DNA from: Fidelibacterota bacterium
GTDB taxonomy: Bacteria > Fidelibacterota > UBA8477 > JABMPR01
Reading direction: 5' to 3'
Assembly: GCA_016845065.1 (NCBI GenBank)
Contig: JAERTG010000162.1
Span: 1-64,000, forward strand
DNA: 64,000 nucleotides
Part shown: positions 26,304 through 32,868 of the stretch, piece by piece
Numbering within the stretch: the stretch's first letter is position 1
How the letters are laid out: each line of letters starts with the position of its first letter
Program-made: the position numbers and the translations under genes
Notes under the pieces: generated by a model
Told to the model about the DNA's origin: nothing
Database searches by the model: none
Seen by the model: the letters and a program-made list of their open reading frames with translations, nothing else

Positions 26304-26783
26304 TTATGTGGCCAGTTCCTTGAGTAAGCCCCCCAGAACATTTAATCGCTCACTGATTATTTCATCATCCTTGGCCAGAGTGGCCTCGAAAAGATCAAGG
26401 TCCTCCTCAATAAACTCATTGTCAGTACAGACCTCCACATTCATTGCACCACCCTGAAGCCCTATACGATCCAGCGTAGGATAGTTTGGATAGTCTTTTT
26501 CATTTTGATGATAGCGCTCCTTGAAGACTTTTTTGGCTTTGATGATGAGAATGGCCAGGTCTAGAACACGATGCAGGGGTAACTCTTCTGACTGTCTCGA
26601 CCACTTGCCGCCAGTATGGCGCCATACTTTGGCTGAAATGTCCACGTTTCCTCTTTCATTCCACTGAGCCAGTCCCAGGGATAAACCTTTTGCGTCTGAC
26701 TTATGGGCTTTACGACCATCAATGCGATCATAATCTTCTGAAACAATGACAGGTTTATGTTTGAGTTCACTGGGGATTTTCAT
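26304..26783 (-). CDS. DUF6530-like conserved cytoplasmic protein
   Basis: The protein has 159 residues. Its N-terminal half is strikingly conserved-looking: KHKPVIVSEDYDRIDGRKAHK then SDAKGLSLGLAQWNERG and ISAKVWRHTGGKWSRQSEELP. This matches my memory of the DUF6530 family, whose function is unknown. There is no signal peptide or membrane segment. The C-terminal part is helical and acidic. A 27-bp near-palindrome lies 25 nt upstream of the start and may be the site of a regulator. Confidence 0.65.
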   Translation of the reverse strand: MKIPSELKHKPVIVSEDYDRIDGRKAHKSDAKGLSLGLAQWNERGNVDISAKVWRHTGGKWSRQSEELPLHRVLDLAILIIKAKKVFKERYHQNEKDYPNYPTLDRIGLQGGAMNVEVCTDNEFIEEDLDLFEATLAKDDEIISERLNVLGGLLKELAT

Positions 26784-26808
26784 TTCAAGTTATCCTTATC
26801 TGTTGTTT

Positions 26809-26835
26809 ACTAAATTACTACGCTACTAGATTAGT
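26809..26835. promoter_or_regulatory. imperfect palindrome, possible operator between divergent genes
   Basis: The 27-base sequence has dyad symmetry ACTAAnnTAnTA-nnn-TAnTAnnTTAGT (18 of 27 positions symmetric). It sits immediately upstream of the DUF6530-like gene and in the same gap as the potassium channel gene. It could bind a dimeric regulator, but no such gene adjoins it. Confidence 0.4.
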
Positions 26836-26992
26836 AATATTGTAAAGAGAGTCAAGCCCTCTTTACAGCCTCATTTGGTGGTTGAGTGTGGTTCATATTA
26901 CCAACAGATCCAAGGATTCGGGGAGCATGATGTCGCAGGATTTCTTAAACATATTCCTTCAAGTCTCCAGCTTTTGACTTAGTTTAAGGCGA

Positions 26993-28147
26993 ATGAAGAC
27001 CATCCATAACATGATAGCCTGGGCAAAAAGACTCCGTGAGGAAGGTGTCCTGGACCTTCTCCTGATCCTCTGGATCATTCTTTTTGTTGGAGGGATTGCT
27101 GTATTTCTCTTGGACTATAGTTCTGACAATCGCCTGATCACTAACCTGTTTGATGCTTTTTACTGGGCCTGGGTAACGATGACTACAGTAGGGTTTGGTG
27201 ATCTGACTCCTGTGACTCCGGCAGCGCGTATAGCAGCATCTATCATGATGTTTTTCTCTATGGCATTGATCTCATTCTTTACGGCTACCATTTCATCTAT
27301 TTTTGTAGCCAGGAAAATCAGAGAGGGTAAGGGTTTGGAAAAAATTAAATATAGTGACCACTATATCATCTGCGGCTGGAATGACCTGGCAGATGAATTG
27401 TTGGAATCACTACTCAAACAGGACAAGAAACACAACACACCGATTGTTCTGGTCAATGAATTGTCTGAAGAAGAGGTAGACGCCTGGCGTGCGACGCTCA
27501 ATGCCAGTCATCTCGGTTTTGTAAGAGGTGATTTTACCCAGGATGTTGTCCTCGAAAAAGCCAATGTCTCACGGGCCAAGGCAGTGCTTATTCTGCCGAA
27601 CCTCATCAAGGCAGGAAAGGCAGAAGCTGATGAAAAAACAGCTTTGGCCACATATTCGATAAAAGCACTGGCACCCAAGGCAAAGGTCTATGCCTATATC
27701 TTGCACTATGAGAACAAATCCAAACTCCGTCGCGCAAAAGCCGATGGAATTATCATCGCAGATGAATTCGGACCCTATCTGGGAGCCACCCAACTCCACA
27801 ACCCCGGTATCCCCGCCTTTTTGTCTGAAGTATTAAATACTGACCATTCGCGACTGGAGTCAAAGGAAGTGCCGGACCGCATGATTGGGAAAACCTATTC
27901 CGAGCTATTTACTCAATCTTTTGAAGAGTACAATATGACCCTTCTCGGTGTCTATCAGGAAGAGGGGAGCGCTGGAATTGGAGATTTTCTCAGTGCCGAT
28001 TCAGGAGACTATCTTGATCAATTTATAGCCGCCAAACTCAAGGCCGCTGGTCGCGGTGTCAATGAAGAACAGAAAATAAAAGTTCGAATCAACCCGGAGA
28101 AGGACTATGTCCTGAAATCGGGAGAACAAATGATCTTATTGAAATAG
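26993..28147 (+). CDS. potassium channel with C-terminal RCK (TrkA-N/TrkA-C) domains
   Basis: The 384-residue protein has two membrane helices (about 20-41 and 78-105) around a pore loop with the selectivity filter TTVGFGD at residues 64-70. A cytosolic RCK domain follows: YIICGWNDLADELLESLL is the nucleotide-binding Rossmann start, FVRGDFTQDVVLEKANVSRAKAV its continuation, and a TrkA-C-like part lies at the end. This is the MthK/Kch plan, giving a ligand-gated K+ channel. Typical Gly-x-Gly of the Rossmann loop is replaced by C-G-W-N-D, a variant seen in related channels. The next gene encodes a free cyclic-nucleotide-binding domain, hinting at control in trans. Confidence 0.92.
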   Translation: MKTIHNMIAWAKRLREEGVLDLLLILWIILFVGGIAVFLLDYSSDNRLITNLFDAFYWAWVTMTTVGFGDLTPVTPAARIAASIMMFFSMALISFFTATISSIFVARKIREGKGLEKIKYSDHYIICGWNDLADELLESLLKQDKKHNTPIVLVNELSEEEVDAWRATLNASHLGFVRGDFTQDVVLEKANVSRAKAVLILPNLIKAGKAEADEKTALATYSIKALAPKAKVYAYILHYENKSKLRRAKADGIIIADEFGPYLGATQLHNPGIPAFLSEVLNTDHSRLESKEVPDRMIGKTYSELFTQSFEEYNMTLLGVYQEEGSAGIGDFLSADSGDYLDQFIAAKLKAAGRGVNEEQKIKVRINPEKDYVLKSGEQMILLK

Positions 28148-28228
28148 TACGGTAGTATGATTAGATCATATAAAACAGCCTGCCTTGGAACCCTTAGACA
28201 GGCTCAGGGAGACAGATCTGTCGGTCGC

Positions 28229-28255
28229 GTCATGCTGAGGCCCTCGAAGTATGAT
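28229..28255. repeat. degenerate dispersed repeat, copy 3
   Basis: GTCATGCTGAGGCCCTCGAA in the channel/CNBD gap is the best-preserved of three intergenic copies sharing the TGAG-N-TCGAA core (others at 4468-4493 and 20859-20882). An imperfect hairpin built on AGCCTG/CAGGCT (28174-28202) lies just before it and may mark the end of the channel transcript. Confidence 0.45.
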
Positions 28256-28306
28256 ACGACATATGCTTTTATTAGAATTAATAAACAAATAGAAACCGAG
28301 TAGCCT

Positions 28307-28810
28307 ATGCCTCATATTCAACATCTCAAAAATTGTCCCCTGTTTAAGGGCATGACTGAAGAGGAAATAGCAGTCTATCGACCTGCCACCAAGCAGGTTT
28401 CCTATAAAGCAGGCGAAGCCATTATGACTGAAGGTGAAGCGGGAGATACCCTGGTCATTCTGATCAAGGGAGAGGTGACCATCAGCAAAAAATTAACCCT
28501 CCTGGGAGATGAAGCAGCTGATGCGAAAGACAAAACATTTATCACGCTTTCAGATGAGTTCAAACCATTCTTTGGAGAGATGGCAATGCTTATGGAGCAT
28601 TCTATCCGTACCGCCTCGGTCATTGCTTCATCAGATTGTGAAATCGTAATTATGGGAAAAAATGCCTTTCAGGCGGCAAGCATAAAACATCCTTCAGTAG
28701 GATTGCAGGTCATGGAAAACATTGCCCAAAAGCTGGCTACCAATCTGGAACGAGAAAGCAAAAACGTATTAAAGCTTACCACAGCTTTTAGTCTGATTTT
28801 AGAAGAATAA
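28307..28810 (+). CDS. free-standing cyclic nucleotide-binding domain (Crp/CNB fold) protein
   Basis: The protein has 167 residues. It is a single beta-roll: LKNCPLFKGMTEEEIAVY, AGEAIMTEGEAGDTLVILIKGEVTIS, then FFGEMAMLMEHSIRTASVIAS, where G-E-M-A-x-L and the Arg in SIRTASV are the phosphate-binding-cassette positions (normally R-x-A/S). There is no helix-turn-helix, so it is not a Crp-type DNA-binding regulator. A C-terminal helix ends the chain. It lies between the K+ channel and slyD on the same strand, and could sense cAMP/cGMP as a separate subunit. Confidence 0.85.
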   Translation: MPHIQHLKNCPLFKGMTEEEIAVYRPATKQVSYKAGEAIMTEGEAGDTLVILIKGEVTISKKLTLLGDEAADAKDKTFITLSDEFKPFFGEMAMLMEHSIRTASVIASSDCEIVIMGKNAFQAASIKHPSVGLQVMENIAQKLATNLERESKNVLKLTTAFSLILEE

Positions 28811-28832
28811 AAAAAACAAAGAAAGATCACAA

Positions 28833-29315
28833 ATGAAGATAGAACAGAACAAAGTTGCGAGTATTGACTATACACTCACCAACGACAATGGTGAGGTTTT
28901 GGATAGCAGCTCCGGTCGTGAACCACTTGCCTATTTACATGGTAATGGCGGTCTGATCCCCGGATTGGAAAAGGAGCTTGAGGGCAAGGTTAAGGGCGAC
29001 AAACTGGTTGCGATTATTGCTCCAGATCAGGCCTATGGTGTTCGCACTGAAGAACTGGTTCAGGAAATTCCCATGGAAAATTTTCAGGATGCCAGTGAAG
29101 TCAAAGTGGGTGCACAATTTCAGGTTCAGAATGGTGAACATGTACATATTGCAACTGTTACAGCCATTGGCGATAAATCAGCCACTGTAGATATGAATCA
29201 CCCCCTGGCTGATGAAACCCTGCATTTTGATGTTGAGGTCATGGAAGTCCGTGAACCAACCAAAGAAGAACTAGAGCATGGACATGTTCATGGTCCAGGT
29301 GGGCATCATCATTAA
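28833..29315 (+). CDS. slyD: FKBP-type peptidyl-prolyl isomerase SlyD
   Basis: The 160-residue protein has the SlyD layout: an FKBP domain split by an insert-in-flap domain. MKIEQNKVASIDYTLTNDNGEVLDSS and PLAYLHGNGGLIPGLEKELEG form the first FKBP part. AYGVRTEELVQEIPMENF starts the flap insert, and VDMNHPLADETLHFDVEVMEV returns to the FKBP core. The C-terminus is His-rich (HGHVHGPGGHHH), matching the nickel-binding tail. It acts as a folding catalyst/chaperone and metal store in the cytoplasm. It follows the CNB protein by 22 nt. Confidence 0.95.
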   Translation: MKIEQNKVASIDYTLTNDNGEVLDSSSGREPLAYLHGNGGLIPGLEKELEGKVKGDKLVAIIAPDQAYGVRTEELVQEIPMENFQDASEVKVGAQFQVQNGEHVHIATVTAIGDKSATVDMNHPLADETLHFDVEVMEVREPTKEELEHGHVHGPGGHHH

Positions 29316-29398
29316 ATAGTTTGATTAATTGATAGCAAAACAGTCTTTTGTAACCCTTGGTCTCTCGAGGTGCGAAAGACGAAACAAGCTTAAATGAA

Positions 29399-29450
29399 AA
29401 AGCATCCTGTCTTCATGAGATTTTCGAAGGACATGATGCTTCTTCTTGTT
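29399..29450. terminator. bidirectional intrinsic terminator between slyD and redoxin genes
   Basis: A long imperfect stem (29400-29414 with 29426-29441) has an 11-base loop. It is flanked by TTCTTCTT on the plus strand and by a T-run (GCTTTTTCATTT) on the minus strand. It can therefore end the slyD transcript and the oppositely directed redoxin transcript. Confidence 0.75.
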
Positions 29451-29544
29451 ATGAGCGCTAAAAAATGCGCCCGTGGAACTGTTCAATACTCAGATTCGAC
29501 CTGTGACAACGGAGAGAGGATAAACTCACCCGCTGCAGAGCATC

Positions 29545-30153
29545 CTAATACTTAACAGAACACCCATAAGGCTTGGTCATCGTTGTTTCAATGGCCTCTC
29601 CAGCCAGTACAGCATCCAGAGCAGCACTCACATAATTTGAAGCCTTCTTTATATCGGCAACATTGGTGGATTTGATATCATCAATGGCACCAGCATATAC
29701 GACCTTCCCTTCTGGATTAATAATAAACATGTGGGGTGTTGTCTTGGCTCCATACCATTTGCCAACCTGACCCTCGGCATCTATAAGGTAGGCAGAAAAG
29801 GATGCGCCATGGTCTGTGGAGCGTTTTAATATTTCCTCAGTAGAAAAATTACCCTGTTTACCAGGAGCCGAGGAGTTAATCGCCAGCCAGACCACATCCT
29901 TGGCAGTATACTTCTTTTGAAGCGACTGCATATTGCCGCTGTTATAGTGTTTTTTAACAAATGGACAATCATAGTTGATCCACTCCAACACCACGTATTT
30001 TCCGCGATAATCCTTTAAATTATGAACAGCACCATTTACATCGTTTAAACTGAAAGTTGGGGCTGTTTTACCGATTTTTATCTCTTTCGCATAACCCAGG
30101 TTTATAAGAAGAGAGAAAACCAATAAACTGAATATCAACTGTCTCATGCGCAT
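29545..30153 (-). CDS. exported redoxin (AhpC/TSA, thioredoxin-like)
   Basis: The 202-residue protein has a signal peptide (RQLIFSLLVFSLLINLGYA) and a thioredoxin-fold domain: IGKTAPTFSLNDVNG, GKYVVLEWINYDCPFVKKHYN with Cys63, AINSSAPG and TTPHMFIINPEGKVVYAGAID with the cis-Pro (TTP). The usual CxxC is reduced to a single Cys (D-C-P-F-V), and a second Cys (Cys198) lies at the C-terminus in YGCSVKY. This pattern is known in a redoxin family of many marine bacteria. It may be a periplasmic thiol peroxidase-like or disulfide-relay protein. It follows a DsbD-alpha-like gene by 11 nt, supporting a thiol role. Confidence 0.85.
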   Translation of the reverse strand: MRMRQLIFSLLVFSLLINLGYAKEIKIGKTAPTFSLNDVNGAVHNLKDYRGKYVVLEWINYDCPFVKKHYNSGNMQSLQKKYTAKDVVWLAINSSAPGKQGNFSTEEILKRSTDHGASFSAYLIDAEGQVGKWYGAKTTPHMFIINPEGKVVYAGAIDDIKSTNVADIKKASNYVSAALDAVLAGEAIETTMTKPYGCSVKY

Positions 30154-30164
30154 ATTTTACTCCT

Positions 30165-30929
30165 TTATGGTAGTATGATTTGATTGATTAATGTGTTCAC
30201 TATAATATCCCCATCAGATGTAGCGAATCTTTGAACAAGCACTCCATCAAGTGTTGCTGGATCCTCAACCCTTGTACCCAATAGGGGTATTTGCACTGAA
30301 TCATATCGAAAACCCCTTTTTCTTCGCACAGCCCCTTGCGTATCAAAAATCATCTCAGCATAGGGGAAGAAATCCACTTCAACGAGTCTTGAGTATTTTG
30401 AGCGGGGTGTTTGGCGCTTCAGCTCAACCCGGTCCTTTTTAAGAAAAGCTTTCCACGCATCAGCTGGACTCGCTTGAGGATAGCTAGAGAGGGCTCTCGC
30501 AACAAGGTCTTCCCAGGCGGTGGAAACAGATGGCTGGGGGAGGGAGAAACGGTGTTGACTCATGCCTGCCTGACAAATTGATTTGCACTCAAGCCAATCC
30601 ACCAGAAGTGAGAAATCTGATGTATCAGGAATAGAGTTGGGGGCTTGAATGCTAAACAAATAGATGGCTTCCTCTTCATGAATAAAGGTTGTGATACCCT
30701 CCTCAACATGTCTGGTGGGAACAGGCTCCTGCTTTCCCACAATTTTAAATCCTGGGGGTAAAGACCATTCAAATGTGCTGGGGATTCCTGCATCACCTGG
30801 ATTTCTCCAATAGGTATGCCAGCCAGCTTCCATATGAAAAACCACGGCAACATCAAAGGTATCCCCCCGAGGTATACTTTTAACCAGAGGAATCACTTCA
30901 ACTGAAACCATACCTTTCTCTTCCGCCAT
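30165..30929 (-). CDS. DsbD-alpha-like (DsbC-domain) periplasmic thiol protein; signal peptide lies upstream of first ATG
   Basis: From ATG 30929 the protein has 254 residues. It matches the N-terminal DsbD periplasmic domain family: VFHMEAGWHTYWRNPGDAGIPS, FEWSLPPGFKIVG, GITTFIHEEEAIYLF, and the redox Cys pair in DWLECKSICQAG. No membrane part follows, so it is a stand-alone domain. The frame is open upstream to 30980 and encodes SCRILIVCFLLFSTHSMA, a clear signal peptide, but the only initiator-like codons there are ATT/ATC. Either translation starts at the ATT at 30980 (AGAGG nine bases upstream) or an ATG has mutated. It likely exchanges electrons with the adjoining redoxin. Confidence 0.8.
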   Translation of the reverse strand: MAEEKGMVSVEVIPLVKSIPRGDTFDVAVVFHMEAGWHTYWRNPGDAGIPSTFEWSLPPGFKIVGKQEPVPTRHVEEGITTFIHEEEAIYLFSIQAPNSIPDTSDFSLLVDWLECKSICQAGMSQHRFSLPQPSVSTAWEDLVARALSSYPQASPADAWKAFLKKDRVELKRQTPRSKYSRLVEVDFFPYAEMIFDTQGAVRRKRGFRYDSVQIPLLGTRVEDPATLDGVLVQRFATSDGDIIVNTLINQIILP

Positions 30930-31186
30930 GGAATGGGTGCTAAAGAGTAAAAAGCAAACAATAAGGATTCGACAAGAAATATTGATTTACCTCTGGCTGT
31001 AAACAATTAATAGTGACAATAAATGTAACGATAGCTCTTATCCCAATGTTCCGCAAGGTAAAGTTGAGAAGGGCAAAACTCATTTTCCATCCTGAAATAC
31101 CACGGAGTATTAGCCCGAGGCGATGTCCTCCACTATATTGCCTCGAACCCAATGTTTTGGATCAACAAATACCAGGAAAAAGTCTC

Positions 31187-32713
31187 ATGAAAACTTCCAT
31201 CTTACCTATAGTACTCGTTATCTTGATTGCAGCCTGTGCCGCACCCCAGCCACCAATAGTCCAAGAGCCCTTGAAACCTCAGGTTCCTGCAACCAAACAT
31301 GAGATAGAAATCCCGCGTGAATTCCGTGCTGCCTGGGTGGCTACGGTGGCAAATATTGATTGGCCTAGCAAACCAGGTTTAAGCACAGCAGAGCAAAAAG
31401 CTGAGGCCCTTAGTCTCCTGGATAGTGCAGTAATCCTCAATCTGAATGCTATTGTGTTTCAGGTACGGCCACAATGTGATGCCCTCTATCAAAGTGAATT
31501 AGAGCCCTGGTCTTACTACCTCACAGGTGAACAGGGTAAAGCGCCTGAGCCTTTTTATGATCCACTTGCATTTTGGGTAGAGGAATCGCACAAACGAGGC
31601 CTAGAGCTCCACACCTGGTTTAATCCATACCGGGCCCATCATCCCAATGGAAAGAAAAATGAGAGCTCTGTTGTTTCCACTCGCCCTGAAATTGTCCGTG
31701 AAATTGATAATGGTTATTTCTGGCTGGATCCCGCCATGCAAGCCACCCAGGACTACTCCTACGATGTGGTAATGGATGTTGTCAGACGCTACAACATCGA
31801 TGGGGTTCATTTTGACGATTATTTCTACCCCTACAGCAATATTGAATTCCCAGACAGTACCAGCTGGCAGATATATAAGGCAGAGGGAGGAAGCCTGGAG
31901 AGAAATGATTGGCGTCGCGAAGCAGTAAATGTTTTTATCAAGAGAGTCTATGATGGCATCAAGGCTGAGAAAAGCTGGGTCAAATTTGGTCTCAGTCCAT
32001 TTGGGATATGGCGACCTGGTAACCCACCGTCAATACAGGGGTATGACCAATACGATAAACTTTACGCCGATGCCAAACTCTGGCTCAACGAAGGCTGGGT
32101 AGATTATTGGACCCCTCAGCTCTATTGGCCTACACGGAAAATCCCTCAGAGCTATCCTGTCTTACTGGGTTGGTGGGTTGCACAAAACACCCACAATAGA
32201 AATCTCTGGCCGGGCTTATTCACCAGCAAGATCAAAGATGAAGCTTCTGCCCTGGAAAATTTCAGTCAGATCATGATAACACGGGGAATGGTCCCAAATG
32301 GTCCTGGCAACGTCCACTTCTCAATGAAAGCACTTCAACGTAACTATGGAGGTGTTTCAGACATTCTTCTAGAAGGTCCCTACACACAACCAGTATTAAT
32401 TCCTCCTTCCCCCTGGCTGGACAATCAACCCCCGGCAGCCCCCCTGGTTGAAATTGAACCAAAGGATGGTAATGTTCACATCAATTGGTTTCATGAGGAT
32501 GTAAGTGACGTCAATCAATGGGTCGTTTATTTCCAGAGAGGCAAAGAGTGGGATTACAAAATTTTGACCTCAGTTAATGAAGCCTACGTCCTGCCACTGG
32601 TCGTCCGCTCAGAGGACGGTATGACACCACCAAAAGTATTGGATACCATCGCTGTAACTTCAGTAGATCGTCTGGGGAACGAGAGCGAGAGAGTTTATAT
32701 CCCTGTAAGATAG
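31187..32713 (+). CDS. glycosyl hydrolase-like GHL10 family lipoprotein (YngK/YddW-like)
   Basis: The start at ATG 31187 (AGGA nine bases upstream) gives 508 residues with signal peptide MKTSILPIVLVILIAAC and a lipobox Cys17; the frame is open further upstream but that part is not protein-like. The GHL10 domain is plain: EFRAAWVATVANIDWPSKPG, NLNAIVFQVRPQCDALY, LHTWFNPYRAHH, YNIDGVHFDDYFYPY (catalytic Asp region) and WVDYWTPQLYWP. A C-terminal fibronectin-like domain follows (about 420-508). Homologues cleave glycans, some of them peptidoglycan-related. It is a cell-envelope lipoprotein and ends at a strong terminator. Confidence 0.92.
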   Translation: MKTSILPIVLVILIAACAAPQPPIVQEPLKPQVPATKHEIEIPREFRAAWVATVANIDWPSKPGLSTAEQKAEALSLLDSAVILNLNAIVFQVRPQCDALYQSELEPWSYYLTGEQGKAPEPFYDPLAFWVEESHKRGLELHTWFNPYRAHHPNGKKNESSVVSTRPEIVREIDNGYFWLDPAMQATQDYSYDVVMDVVRRYNIDGVHFDDYFYPYSNIEFPDSTSWQIYKAEGGSLERNDWRREAVNVFIKRVYDGIKAEKSWVKFGLSPFGIWRPGNPPSIQGYDQYDKLYADAKLWLNEGWVDYWTPQLYWPTRKIPQSYPVLLGWWVAQNTHNRNLWPGLFTSKIKDEASALENFSQIMITRGMVPNGPGNVHFSMKALQRNYGGVSDILLEGPYTQPVLIPPSPWLDNQPPAAPLVEIEPKDGNVHINWFHEDVSDVNQWVVYFQRGKEWDYKILTSVNEAYVLPLVVRSEDGMTPPKVLDTIAVTSVDRLGNESERVYIPVR

Positions 32714-32750
32714 AAGCGATACTTTTCCTGATAGATTAAACTAGACCCAT

Positions 32751-32785
32751 AAAAAACCCTCAGTACTGCTGAGGGTTTCTTTTTG
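32751..32785 (+). terminator. intrinsic terminator after the GHL10 gene
   Basis: A perfect 10-bp stem (AAACCCTCAG with CTGAGGGTTT, 32754-32763 and 32769-32778) with a five-base loop is followed by CTTTTTG. This ends the glycosidase transcript and separates it from the Por-tailed gene 84 nt further on. Confidence 0.92.
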
Positions 32786-32868
32786 TATCCAGTTATTCGT
32801 AATCTCCAGTTCATTTCTTATATTTCTTGACCAAACTTGTGCATAATATTTAGCGGAAGGAATCCATT

